Numbered from the stretch's first letter, positions 1 to 7,321 are shown. The stretch: 21,713 nt of DNA from Candidatus Hydrogenedens terephthalaticus JGI OTU-1 (GCA_000493945.1 AWNW01000047.1:1-21713), one strand, 5' to 3'. Notes: a model not told the origin generated them from the letters alone. Numbers and translations are program-made.

Positions 1-507
1 GAGCCGACTACAGGTCTGGATGTTCAAAGCAGTCGCTCGATTAAGGACAAAATTCTGGAACTAACACGGAAACACGGTCGTTCTGTATTAGTTACCACCC
101 ATGATATGCATGTGGCACAAGAACTCTGCGACCGTATTGGAATTATTAATAAAGGGAAATTAATCACCTGCAAACCCACATCCGAATTGTTAGAACTATT
201 TTCCAAGCAAATCTTTTCGCTGCGGTTAGACCGTAATCTGGCAGAGGGAGACCTGGATACCCTTGCTCCGCAGATTACCCTTCTCCAAACAGACCTGACA
301 GCAGATGGACCCACAATTACCGTGCAGGTACCGGAACCGTATGCGGAACGCTCGGAAGCATTATATCTTTTATTCGAAACACTCCACAGGAAAAAATATC
401 AGTTGCGCTCCATACAGCAAAAACAGGTAAATTTAGAATATATCTTTTTACAACTTACAGGTGAAAAACCCGTGTTTGACGGGATAAATTCACAAGAACA
501 GGAATAA
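1..507 (+). CDS. ABC transporter ATP-binding protein, C-terminal part (5' end outside window)
   Basis: The reading frame is open from base 1 and the gene begins before the window. The first visible residues, EPTTGLDVQ, are the end of Walker B and the D-loop of an ABC ATPase, and VTTHDM about 25 residues later is the H-loop/switch histidine. The segment after that (INKGKLI, then about 100 residues) is the usual accessory C-terminal region of ABC-2 type export ATPases (CcmA/NatA/DRR class). Walker A and the signature motif lie upstream and are not visible. It ends 4 nt before an ABC-2 permease gene, so the two should form one efflux transporter that hydrolyses ATP on the cytoplasmic face. The substrate is unknown. 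The third gene of the operon is a maturase-like protein, so a peptide substrate is a reasonable inference. The family call is secure. Confidence 0.93.
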   Translation, partial: EPTTGLDVQSSRSIKDKILELTRKHGRSVLVTTHDMHVAQELCDRIGIINKGKLITCKPTSELLELFSKQIFSLRLDRNLAEGDLDTLAPQITLLQTDLTADGPTITVQVPEPYAERSEALYLLFETLHRKKYQLRSIQQKQVNLEYIFLQLTGEKPVFDGINSQEQE

Positions 508-511
508 TATC

Positions 512-1351
512 ATGCTTGGCTTCTTACTTATTATGAAGGCAGAGATTATACGCGGTTGGATTATCACCCGACGCTATTGGTTTCGCACATTGACGGGACT
601 TATTATCGGCTATGGCATGCTCATGATACTTATCGCCGGTTTCTTTTATAGCCAACCCGCAATAGAAAGAGGAATAAATCAACTGGACGACCCGACTCGT
701 GCTACAAACTATATATTAGGTTTTATTATTGGTTTATTTGCCTTCGGTGTAATTGGTATGTTTACACAGGGTATTCAAGGTATGGCTCAAACGGGTGTGT
801 TAGAACAATTATGTATGAGCCCTTATGGTCTGGTAACGAATTTTCTTGCCCGTGCTGTGGTTGCGTCCGTAACGACAATTCTTTATTCCGCTCTTATGGT
901 TTATTTTGTGGTGATTAGTGTTGGTGGAAAACTATTTTTTGACCCCATCCCTGTGATTATTTTGCTGACCCTGTCCTTTATTAATCTGTTGGGGTTTGGG
1001 TTCATGGTAGGAGGACTGGTTCTTGTATTTAAGCAAGTAGGGCAACTGACAATTATTGTGCGGATGGCATTGTTTGCATTAGCCATTTTTGCCCGTGAAG
1101 AATTTTTACAGCAAAGTTGGTTTGTATCTATTTTTATGCATGCCTTGCCTATTACAGATGCCTCTATCTGCTTAAAATATGTGCTTGTGAAAGGGCAACA
1201 GGTAGCCCCGGGAGAATTCATGTCCGTATTTTTTCATCCCTGCTTTTATTGGCTCTGTGCCAGTTGTGTTATCTGGACATTTATTGGAATTTCCCTATTT
1301 AAGATAATGGAAAATTATAGTAGATATAAAGGCACATTAGGGATTTATTGA
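512..1351 (+). CDS. ABC-2 type transporter permease
   Basis: This is a 279-residue integral membrane protein with about six hydrophobic segments, for example YGMLMILIAGFF, ILGFIIGLFAFGVIGMF, IPVIILLTLSFINLLGFGF, TIIVRMALFALAIF and CFYWLCASCVIWTFIG. The segment QGIQGMAQTGVLEQLCMSP followed by LVTNFLARAVV is typical of ABC-2 permeases: a coupling region, then the next membrane helix. The length fits a DRR- or NatB-like half permease. It starts 4 nt after the ATPase stop, and its TGA overlaps the ATG of the next gene (TGATG), so translation is probably coupled across all three genes. Its role is the membrane pore of the exporter formed with the preceding ATPase. The substrate is not evident from the sequence. 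Confidence 0.9.
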   Translation: MLGFLLIMKAEIIRGWIITRRYWFRTLTGLIIGYGMLMILIAGFFYSQPAIERGINQLDDPTRATNYILGFIIGLFAFGVIGMFTQGIQGMAQTGVLEQLCMSPYGLVTNFLARAVVASVTTILYSALMVYFVVISVGGKLFFDPIPVIILLTLSFINLLGFGFMVGGLVLVFKQVGQLTIIVRMALFALAIFAREEFLQQSWFVSIFMHALPITDASICLKYVLVKGQQVAPGEFMSVFFHPCFYWLCASCVIWTFIGISLFKIMENYSRYKGTLGIY

Positions 1352-3192
1352 TGAGCAAGATAAGACCCATACATACCTTTGAACGAGAGGGAAAGTTTTT
1401 TGCGGTGGATGTGTTCGATACCTTTTGTTTTGAATGCGACAAAATCACACACGACACCCTGCAATATTATCCCGAAAATACTCAAAATAAAATATTACAT
1501 GTCCTGTCTACACAATATTCGGAAAAAGAACTGCTGGAAGTCTGGAATGAACTTGAATACCTCCGCTCTATCGGGTCTATTTTGAAACATCAAAAAATAG
1601 AGAATTGGGCTCAATCCCTTACACAAACCCTTCATCTCGATACCCTTTCGTTTTTAATAGACGAAAACAGCCTCTCACAAATGCAAAAGATTATTTCATC
1701 GTCAATGCTAAAGGCGGTGTCTCATATTCAGGCAAGTCAAAAGTTCCAGATAAATTTATGGGTTCATCAAAAGTATGAGGCGACTCAAGATATCCTCCTT
1801 ATACTACATGAACTCATTAATGATAAATTCGCAGTTAAAGATAAAAATTTACGGATAAATCTATACCTGCCTGTTATGGATTATATCAGGAAGAAATTAA
1901 AAATAGAGGACATAGAAAGACTATTTTTAGTCTTTCCCAACATTTCTACTGAATTTGTAAAACAGATAGAAACCTTTAGCAAAACGGATTTCCTTGATTT
2001 TATAAATAGTCAAAATGGATATATTCTTTTCCTCCCTGAAGAATTACCTTTTAGCCCGACCGTTGAAAAATTTTTTAATTACGGTATAAAAAAAGTAATA
2101 ATAGACCTGTGTGCCCCCCTTGTCTTAAATTCTGATATTGAGATTGAAACATTCTTTCAGGAACTAACACGCTTAACCTCGATGTATACGCAACAATTAA
2201 AAAAGGGGAAGCGATATATCTTGGAACCCATTATGCAGTTATTCCTGAACATTCAACAGGGCATTCCCACAAAACGGAGAGACCCTGCAGGGTTACAGGA
2301 ATGGTTTATAACACCTACCGGCGATGTTTACGGCGGATATTTATACTATAAAAAGAACACCTGCTTTATGGGAAATATCCAGAAAGATGAAATTCCTCTG
2401 AAAGATGCAGACGGGCTGTATCGTTTAGGAATAAACACAACACCTACATGTATTACTTGCTGGGCTCAAAATTTCTGTGGGGGTGGGTATGGAACAGTTC
2501 ATTATCAATACACGGGGAAAGTAACTGAGCCCGAACAGAAATGGTGCATAGCACAACGGCAGTGGATAGAAGAAGTGATTGTTCGCTATCAAGAATTGAA
2601 CAATGCAGGTGTTGCCCTTTCCTCGGATATACCTGTAAATATGGATATTCAAAAGCCCGGCAAATTAACTGTTCTGAAACATATTTTCCGTAGTTTTTAT
2701 AAAGAGCATATTTCTATTCGACCTCTACGACCTCAGGATGAAGATTGGCTTGCTCAATGGGAAACATGGAATACCAATATCTATTTCACACTTAAAAATG
2801 GAAATATTTTGACAACTACAAATCATGAAAAAGAACAGGAGATTTTGAATACCGTAAGGGATTTTGAAGAATGGGTTATTATTGATAAAAAGACAAAACC
2901 CCGTGGACTGATAAAAATACAAGCCCATACAATTCCCAATCTGTCTGTGGTGTATATATATTTTCATAATCCGAACGATTACACGAATAAAGACATTCAA
3001 GATAATTTCCAGATTTTATTTAATCAAATCAGAAGCCGTTTTCCTAAAAATAGCTGGCTTATTTATGTTAGTCCCAACGATACACCACTGGTCTCCTTTA
3101 TTGAGAAACTCCAATTTCAGAAAGCAGGCACTTTTCGGGATGCTCTATTTCTGCATAACAAATACCATCCCGTTGATATTTACATCGCGTAG
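1351..3192 (+). CDS. Degenerate radical-SAM/SPASM-like peptide maturase fused to a GNAT-like domain
   Basis: This is a 613-residue protein, started at ATG 1351, which overlaps the permease stop and is preceded by AGGGA. Residues 1 to about 80 resemble the N-terminal accessory region of SPASM-type peptide maturases (YSEKELLEVWNELEYLRS). Where a CxxxCxxC radical-SAM motif should follow there is no cysteine, so the core cannot bind the usual catalytic 4Fe-4S cluster. Near the end of the barrel-like region a SPASM-type cluster remains: C338, then C367-x2-C370-x5-C376-x3-Y380, and C399. The fourth cysteine of the usual Cx2Cx5Cx3C is a tyrosine. From about residue 453 (ISIRPLRPQDEDWLAQW) to the end there is a GNAT-like fold similar in start to the two GNAT proteins at 5672-6851. 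A role in peptide binding or acylation is inference. It is third in the ABC exporter operon. Confidence 0.6.
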   Translation: MSKIRPIHTFEREGKFFAVDVFDTFCFECDKITHDTLQYYPENTQNKILHVLSTQYSEKELLEVWNELEYLRSIGSILKHQKIENWAQSLTQTLHLDTLSFLIDENSLSQMQKIISSSMLKAVSHIQASQKFQINLWVHQKYEATQDILLILHELINDKFAVKDKNLRINLYLPVMDYIRKKLKIEDIERLFLVFPNISTEFVKQIETFSKTDFLDFINSQNGYILFLPEELPFSPTVEKFFNYGIKKVIIDLCAPLVLNSDIEIETFFQELTRLTSMYTQQLKKGKRYILEPIMQLFLNIQQGIPTKRRDPAGLQEWFITPTGDVYGGYLYYKKNTCFMGNIQKDEIPLKDADGLYRLGINTTPTCITCWAQNFCGGGYGTVHYQYTGKVTEPEQKWCIAQRQWIEEVIVRYQELNNAGVALSSDIPVNMDIQKPGKLTVLKHIFRSFYKEHISIRPLRPQDEDWLAQWETWNTNIYFTLKNGNILTTTNHEKEQEILNTVRDFEEWVIIDKKTKPRGLIKIQAHTIPNLSVVYIYFHNPNDYTNKDIQDNFQILFNQIRSRFPKNSWLIYVSPNDTPLVSFIEKLQFQKAGTFRDALFLHNKYHPVDIYIA

Positions 3193-3631
3193 AAAAACAA
3201 AAGTATGCTTGTGGTGTTGCAATTTATCATGCCAACAATCCGTGAAGAGTGATTGAAAAAAATAAGACCAATGAGGCCAGTGTGTCCCATGAGATATACG
3301 AGATAATAGAAAAAAAGAATAAAAACAACCCGATATGATTGTAATAAACCCGGTAAGCACATTAATCCCCATGCAATAGAATAATATATTTTATTTGAAC
3401 AACTATATTACATAAGTAACATATAACTTTTAGTGTCTTCACAATACTGCGAAGAATCCCAGAATATGAATAAAAAAGAAAAGAGAATATTACCCAACTG
3501 AAATACGCTACTTCCCCTCTTTGTAGACTGGATTTAAATTTGTAAAAAAATTATTATCACGAATTCCACGATTAGACGCGAATAAAAACGAATAGAAAAA
3601 ATCCATCATGCATTATTTGTCCAATGTAGCT

Positions 3632-3647
3632 GAAGCGTCCTCGCTTC
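3632..3647. repeat. Short GC-rich hairpin GAAGCG-TCCT-CGCTTC
   Basis: A perfect 6-bp stem with a 4-base loop, followed by TGGTATTTTT. It could act as a weak terminator, but it lies 440 bases past the nearest + strand stop, so it is more likely one of the dispersed palindromic elements in this intergenic region. Confidence 0.5.
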
Positions 3648-3675
3648 TGGTATTTTTAAGCAGTTGAACCTTTTT

Positions 3676-3787
3676 ACCACAGAGAACACAGAGACTTTGC
3701 ACAGAGTTCACAAAGTAGAGGCGAAAAATCTTTCGCATCTACCCCACTGTGTTCTTTGTGTAAAATACCCTTTGTGTCCTCTGTGGT
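3676..3787. repeat. Inverted repeat element of the ACCACAGAG...CTCTGTGGT type
   Basis: The left arm ACCACAGAGAACACAGAG (3676-3693) matches the reverse complement of the right arm CTTTGTGTCCTCTGTGGT (3770-3787) at 16 of 18 positions. Between the arms is a second hairpin, GCGAAA-AATC-TTTCGC (3721-3736), and further CACAGAG/CTTTGTG copies. The layout is that of a small non-coding palindromic repeat (REP- or MITE-like). Elements of this wording recur in many environmental genomes, from general knowledge that was not checked here. Confidence 0.65.
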
Positions 3788-3803
3788 TAAAATTTTTTCA
3801 CAG

Positions 3804-3833
3804 AGTAGGGGCACGGCATGCCGTGCCCCTACT
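3804..3833. repeat. Perfect 30-bp palindrome
   Basis: The half-site AGTAGGGGCACGGCA is followed directly by its reverse complement TGCCGTGCCCCTACT, centred between 3818 and 3819, with no spacer and no mismatch. It abuts the right arm of the ACCACAGAG element, and its high GC content stands out against the AT-rich surroundings. It probably belongs to a dispersed palindromic repeat family. Confidence 0.8.
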
Positions 3834-3989
3834 ACTACAATTGGGAAGAAAGTATAAATCTGTTCTCTATGTCTTATAGGTCATCGTTTTATTAAATAGG
3901 GGCAGCGATGTTTCTGAAGACACAGTTTCTTTTTACCTTCATTTGTCTCATGGGTCACATCTGTCTCATTCTTTGCAAAGGGGAAAGTA

Positions 3990-4757
3990 TTATAGGTCGT
4001 TATCTATTTCTATGAGATTTATTTTCATGAAGGCATCAATTATTTGCGGGTCGAAATGTTTGCCTCGTTCTTCCAGAAGGTATTCTAATGCTTCCTCTCG
4101 CGAAGCCACACCTGTGCGATAATTGCGTCGGGAGGTCATAGCGCAGTAAACATCAAGCACTTTTAATATGCGGGAAAGAAAAGGTATCTGTTCGCCTTCA
4201 AGTCCTTCGGGATATCCATCTCCGTCATAACATTCGTGGTGTGATGCAATCACTTCTGTCAATTCCGGGAAGATGTTCCATTCTTTTAATATATTGGCGC
4301 CAATATGAGCATGTGATTTTAAGAGAACCCATTCATCATAAGTAAGCACAGTTTTTTTAAGTAGAATATCGTTGGATATACGGAGTTTTCCGATGTCTCT
4401 TAATACACAGCCATGTTCTAAAATCCACATTTGATTGGGAGTGAGGTCTAATACCTTCCCTATCTCTTTCGCTATTTTTACCATGCGTTGCGCACCACCT
4501 GAAGGAATGCCTTCACGAGCATCAATGGCATTTGAAATTAAATAAAACAAAGAATCATATTCATTCCTGACAGTGTGCATAATATCAATCACAGTGTCTA
4601 TCTGGGAACTTTGTGTAATTGCCATTATTACACCGGAAAAAAAGGCGGATTCATTTTGAGAATCTATAATTATGGGTATATCATCATCTTTAAAAGCACT
4701 TTTTACCTTCTTTAATATTTGAGGTGATAGGGTAGAAGAAACAATTCGAAAGTTCAT
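3990..4757 (-). CDS. HD-GYP domain protein with degenerate active site
   Basis: This 255-residue protein has an HD-GYP domain from about residue 70 to the end. HD-GYP proteins normally hydrolyse cyclic di-GMP using a bi- or tri-nuclear metal site. Retained here are H149 (in SHAHIGANIL), the HH pair 173-174, DGDGYP (178-183) and the aspartate of VLD (202). The HD dyad itself reads R120-D121 (VLRDIGKL). The usual histidine before the first RV/RM is missing (SGGAQRMV), and the later Asp in vaDvyDA is C205. The fold is clear, but catalysis is doubtful, so it may be a c-di-GMP or protein-binding relic. The first ~65 residues match no domain I recognise. It begins 2 nt after the preceding small membrane protein, making it the last gene of the peptide/GNAT/protease operon. 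Confidence 0.85.
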   Translation of the reverse strand: MNFRIVSSTLSPQILKKVKSAFKDDDIPIIIDSQNESAFFSGVIMAITQSSQIDTVIDIMHTVRNEYDSLFYLISNAIDAREGIPSGGAQRMVKIAKEIGKVLDLTPNQMWILEHGCVLRDIGKLRISNDILLKKTVLTYDEWVLLKSHAHIGANILKEWNIFPELTEVIASHHECYDGDGYPEGLEGEQIPFLSRILKVLDVYCAMTSRRNYRTGVASREEALEYLLEERGKHFDPQIIDAFMKINLIEIDNDL

Positions 4758-4759
4758 CT

Positions 4760-5041
4760 TTACGACTCCTCTTTTTTCTTGTTGCGTATTTCAGGAAAAG
4801 AATCGGGGAAGGTAACACGGACCCTTCTGGAAAAATTGATATATAGATAACAAACAACAAAGTAAATTAAAGAACCAATGGTTTCGTAGGCTATCTTGCT
4901 TAAAACGAGGTCGTAATAATCCGGAGGAAATTCCACCAGGGAAAACAGAAGAGCCATTCCGAGGACTAAGGAACATAAAAAGGAAATTAGATAGGCTTTT
5001 GTTATTCGAACAGCCCCGTTCCATACATTTTTCGGGGTCAT
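4760..5041 (-). CDS. Small membrane protein with two helices, unknown function
   Basis: A 93-residue protein with two hydrophobic segments (about residues 16-36, AYLISFLCSLVLGMALLFSL, and about 52-68, ETIGSLIYFVVCYLYINF) and a charged C-terminal tail (SRRVRV ... RNKKKEES) that should be cytoplasmic. The start is well supported: ATG 5041 is preceded by CAGGAGATAA, a strong ribosome binding site. It overlaps out of frame the last ~82 codons of the CPBP protease reading frame, and it ends 2 nt before the HD-GYP gene. No family recognised. Position suggests an accessory of the protease or of the peptide system, which is inference only. Confidence 0.75.
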   Translation of the reverse strand: MTPKNVWNGAVRITKAYLISFLCSLVLGMALLFSLVEFPPDYYDLVLSKIAYETIGSLIYFVVCYLYINFSRRVRVTFPDSFPEIRNKKKEES

Positions 5042-5675
5042 TTATCTCCTGTAATTTCTCCTGAAATTCAAGATAATTGCTTTCCATATTACGAATGAAA
5101 TGAATAATCGTTACGAATCCTAAATCATTTGTAATTAGGTAAAGAATACTTATGATAACAGAGAATAACAAAAATTCGATATTCTGCCGCATTTGATTTT
5201 GAAAAATATGTTCATGCACTAATGTAAAAGTGATGGATACTATCAGGATAGCAACAATGGTATTTCCAATTATCCCTATCAGAATAGGCTGGATAGTAGC
5301 GCGATAAATAATTTCCTCTGTAAGTGCAACGACGAAAGTTCTACCTAATATCACAGGTGAAAGAAAAGAGAAACGAAGCACCTGAAAAAAGGATAGGAAT
5401 TGGTTTTGTACAATGGTATTAAAACCTACTATGATAAAAAATCCAACTGTATATAAGACATGCCCTAATAACAATCCTGTAATCCAGTTTGGCACGAAGA
5501 ATAAACTTCTCGGAAGTATTTGTTGAGCAATCAAATAAACAACGGCACAAATAAGTAAAAGGGATTGAACAATTTTTACAATTGCAGTTAATTTCTGAAT
5601 CTGGAAAAAATTACGGCACAATTCCAGCAGAAAATACATGAAGAAGAGAACCACAAGAATTATCTGAATACTCAC
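4791..5675 (-). CDS. CPBP (CAAX/Abi-type) intramembrane metalloprotease, tail probably frameshifted
   Basis: A multi-pass membrane protein with the motifs of the CPBP family (glutamate intramembrane proteases; CAAX prenyl protease, bacteriocin-processing/immunity and myxosortase relatives). They are E120-E121-x3-R125 (EEIIYR), a His motif at VHEH (H154/H156), and H192-x3-N196 (HFIRN). GTG 5675 overlaps the TGA of the preceding GNAT gene (GTGA), and GGAG lies upstream. All motifs precede residue ~213. After that the frame runs on for ~82 residues of poor, non-membrane composition while overlapping the next gene out of frame by 251 nt. In both other frames a stop (TAA or TGA) falls exactly at the next start. 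The true protein is therefore probably about 213 residues and the tail an indel artefact or mutation. Possible substrates are the nearby small peptides or C-terminally anchored surface proteins. Confidence 0.82.
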   Translation of the reverse strand: MSIQIILVVLFFMYFLLELCRNFFQIQKLTAIVKIVQSLLLICAVVYLIAQQILPRSLFFVPNWITGLLLGHVLYTVGFFIIVGFNTIVQNQFLSFFQVLRFSFLSPVILGRTFVVALTEEIIYRATIQPILIGIIGNTIVAILIVSITFTLVHEHIFQNQMRQNIEFLLFSVIISILYLITNDLGFVTIIHFIRNMESNYLEFQEKLQEINDPEKCMERGCSNNKSLSNFLFMFLSPRNGSSVFPGGISSGLLRPRFKQDSLRNHWFFNLLCCLLSIYQFFQKGPCYLPRFFS

Positions 5676-6292
5676 GGAGACTTCTCCAGATGGTTCTTCA
5701 TGCTTTCTGCCATTTTTTGCAGGGTAATTTCCCTTGTATGTTCGGTATTTTTCTCACGCCAGATTTGAAATTCCTCTTTTAGCAAGCCGTAAACATAAAC
5801 ATCATGCCAGACACCGTTTCGGGTAATGTGGTCTTTCAGCGTAAGTTCCCTTTGGGCTCCAAGGAATTCCAATAGTTTCCACGAAGGCTTATTGAAGGAA
5901 TAAATAATAGCGGTAATACGGTGTAAATTGAGTTCATCAAAGGCATATTCTAATGCACGAAAAACATTAATACCCGTGGTCAGATGATTTCGATGTTCCG
6001 GGGCTATATATACATCCAGATTGCTGGAACGATTTCGCCAACTAATATTTTGTAGTGAAATCATACCTAAAGGTCCTTCCGGAGAATCAATGATAAAATA
6101 GACACTGGCAGGGATAGGGCTTCCTGTATTTTTACTTAAAAATCCGATGATCTGTTCACGAATAGTCCGCGGAGAACGGGCAGGGTCGCCATATAAAAAA
6201 TACTGAAAATCTTCATCTTCCATCCAGCGGATGAGTGTATCTAAGTCATCTCGGTCTGCTCTGCGGATAAAGGTTTTTGTAATAATACTCAC
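5672..6292 (-). CDS. GNAT family acetyltransferase (RimJ/RimL-like)
   Basis: A 206-residue GNAT-fold protein: IRRADRDDLDTLIRWMEDEDF (first strand and helix), PLGMISLQNISWRNRSSNLD (central strands), VYIAPEHRNHLTTGIN (acetyl-CoA pyrophosphate-loop region), then ALEYAFDELNLHRITAIIYSFNKPSWKLLEFLGAQRE, the usual strand-5/helix region with NxxSxxLLExLGA. This pattern fits the RimJ/RimL acetyltransferase class, which transfers acetyl groups to N-termini or amines. The pyrophosphate loop is imperfect (HLTTG in place of RxxGxG/A). The start is GTG 6292 with GAAAGG upstream; the end overlaps the GTG of the CPBP gene. It follows a second GNAT gene by 13 nt. The presence of two such enzymes after a run of small peptide genes suggests peptide acylation, an inference. 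Confidence 0.85.
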   Translation of the reverse strand: MSIITKTFIRRADRDDLDTLIRWMEDEDFQYFLYGDPARSPRTIREQIIGFLSKNTGSPIPASVYFIIDSPEGPLGMISLQNISWRNRSSNLDVYIAPEHRNHLTTGINVFRALEYAFDELNLHRITAIIYSFNKPSWKLLEFLGAQRELTLKDHITRNGVWHDVYVYGLLKEEFQIWREKNTEHTREITLQKMAESMKNHLEKSP

Positions 6293-6305
6293 GAAAGAAC
6301 CTTTC

Positions 6306-6851
6306 TTATTTCAATTCTTCCGACAAACTTTTGTTATTTTGAAATTTTGCCCATGTCTCAAGATTATGCCATTTTCCAGAGGTAAATAACACCTCTCGCA
6401 TACATCCTTCGCATTGGTAGGAATGATTTAATAAAAAGTTTCGCAGATTTTCCTCTTCATCCAGACAGGTTGTCATCAATTTTCTTAGATGGAGTTGTTG
6501 AAATGCTCGCGTTTCAATAAATTCCAATGCTTCATGAATAAGAATCTCTTCTTTGTCGTAAATTTCATTTTCAAACAGAAGCATCATCTCTCCAAAAAGC
6601 GCTTCTGGATTTATTCCTTTCAGAACAACGAAACCACAAATGTCCCCGATTTTATTTTCAACTGCATAAAAGGACTGAGCAGCATCTTTATGTTGGAGAA
6701 GTTCCTCTAACTCACTCAGATTGGGCATGAGTGGTTCCCGTTTCGTATCCAGCAGGGAAGCAAATATAGGTTTATGCAGATAGAAACGGAGCAGCTCTTT
6801 TGCATCAAAACGGTCTGCATTGCGAATAATCGCATGAGTTTTTTTTATCAT
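6306..6851 (-). CDS. Divergent GNAT-like protein
   Basis: A 181-residue protein starting IIRNADRFDAKELLRFYLHK, the same opening as the next GNAT gene. It has IGDICGFVVLKGINPEALFGEMMLLF in the central sheet, IHEALEFIETRAFQQLHLRKLMTTCLDEEENLRNFLLNHSYQCEG as strand 5 and its helix, and MREVLFTSGKWHNLETWAKF at the end. Together these give a divergent GNAT fold. The acetyl-CoA loop (YDKEEILIHEA) lacks the RxxGxG/A consensus, so substrate or cofactor use may differ. ATG 6851 has no good ribosome binding site within 12 bases, and a 97-base gap with an inverted repeat separates it from the last small peptide gene. It is the first larger gene of the modification part of the operon. Confidence 0.7.
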   Translation of the reverse strand: MIKKTHAIIRNADRFDAKELLRFYLHKPIFASLLDTKREPLMPNLSELEELLQHKDAAQSFYAVENKIGDICGFVVLKGINPEALFGEMMLLFENEIYDKEEILIHEALEFIETRAFQQLHLRKLMTTCLDEEENLRNFLLNHSYQCEGCMREVLFTSGKWHNLETWAKFQNNKSLSEELK

Positions 6852-6858
6852 ACAGAAA

Positions 6859-6918
6859 GGTTACATCCCGCTGTTAAAATTCCGCAACTCCACGCCCTAC
6901 GATGGCATGGATACAACC
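6859..6918 (-). promoter_or_regulatory. Inverted repeat (10-bp stem) in the leader before the GNAT genes
   Basis: On the - strand RNA, GGUUGUAUCC (6918-6909) can pair with GGAUGUAACC (6868-6859), giving ten pairs of which two are G-U, enclosing 40 bases. It ends 7 bases before the start codon of the GNAT-like gene, which lacks a clear ribosome binding site. Possible translational control or an mRNA processing/stability element; weakly supported. Confidence 0.3.
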
Positions 6919-6948
6919 AAAAAAATCCCTGCTTATGATAACAAAAAA

Positions 6949-7068
6949 TTAAAAGCCGATTTCGTTTTTCTTTTCGTAACGGAAATCCTGCCAGGCACGC
7001 CATACCGCATTTAAGAAGTTTGTAAAAGCGTCGGCTTTCCGTAATGTCAATTTTTGAATGTGTTTCAT
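6949..7068 (-). CDS. Small peptide 5 (39 aa), MKHI-leader family
   Basis: Reads MKHIQKLTLRKADAFTNF followed by LNAVWRAWQDFRYEKKNEIGF. ATG 7068 is preceded by AATAGGAAT, an acceptable ribosome binding site. The opening MKHIQKLT matches peptide 1 (MKHIKGLT) and peptide 3 (MKHIKKQT), so this is a genuine short gene despite its size. The middle (FTNFLNAVWRAWQDF) can form an amphipathic helix with two Trp. Unlike its sisters it has no Ser/Thr-rich tail and ends in a charged EKKNEIGF. It is the last of five tandem peptide genes and lies 97 nt before the GNAT genes. Precursor of a modified peptide is the inferred role; no database family is recognised. Confidence 0.7.
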   Translation of the reverse strand: MKHIQKLTLRKADAFTNFLNAVWRAWQDFRYEKKNEIGF

Positions 7069-7120
7069 ATTCCTATTTCCCATATTGCAATTTTTTAATT
7101 GTTATTATATACAAATTTAT

Positions 7121-7321
7121 TTAACTGCTTGAGGATGTAGTTGTTGTCGTAGTTGTACCGGTACTCGGTGGCGGTGCTTCCGGGTCTTTGTTCTTAAAAA
7201 CAGGAATAAAAATCTTTATAATATCTTCGATAAATTTTATAATATTTACAGTGGTAAAGGGAAAATCACTTGCAGCGATAGGTTGTGTTATTTTATTTAT
7301 ATGTATCTTCTTACGAATCAT
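7121..7321 (-). CDS. Small peptide 4 (66 aa), leader-related, Thr/Ser tail
   Basis: Begins MIRKKIHINKITQPIAASDF; the part IHINKIT aligns with MKHIKKQT of peptide 3 with a four-residue offset. A hydrophobic helix (VNIIKFIEDIIKIFIPVF) is followed by KNKDPEAPPPSTG and an unbroken run of seven Thr and four Ser at the C-terminus. The Thr run uses several different codons (ACA, ACT, ACG) and the Ser run mixes TCC, TCA, AGC and AGT. The tail is therefore kept as protein and is not a DNA microsatellite. ATG 7321 lies 2 nt after the stop of peptide 3, so translation is probably coupled; the ribosome binding site is weak (GTAAG). Function unknown; a peptide precursor is inferred. Confidence 0.72.
   Translation of the reverse strand: MIRKKIHINKITQPIAASDFPFTTVNIIKFIEDIIKIFIPVFKNKDPEAPPPSTGTTTTTTTSSSS

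Larger units (their letters stand above)
3193..3989. other. Convergent intergenic region rich in palindromic repeats
   Basis: About 800 bases lie between the + strand exporter/maturase operon and the - strand HD-GYP gene. No convincing coding sequence was found; the small frames here have no credible start site or composition. The stretch holds a GC-rich hairpin at 3632-3647, an inverted ACCACAGAG-type repeat with a small internal hairpin, and a 30-bp palindrome ending at 3833. A phrase GTGTCCCATGAG (3282-3293) recurs inverted with one mismatch at 3949-3960. No clear rho-independent terminator was found for either flanking operon. Confidence 0.7.

Noticed and set aside
3145..3372. Small - strand frame overlapping the end of the GNAT fusion gene
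   Set aside because: No ribosome binding site, aromatic and His-rich random-looking composition, and antisense overlap with a clear gene.
3664..3879. + strand frame through the palindromic repeats
   Set aside because: Its translation follows directly from the repeat elements (for example VGARHAVPLLL from the palindrome), so it is not a gene.
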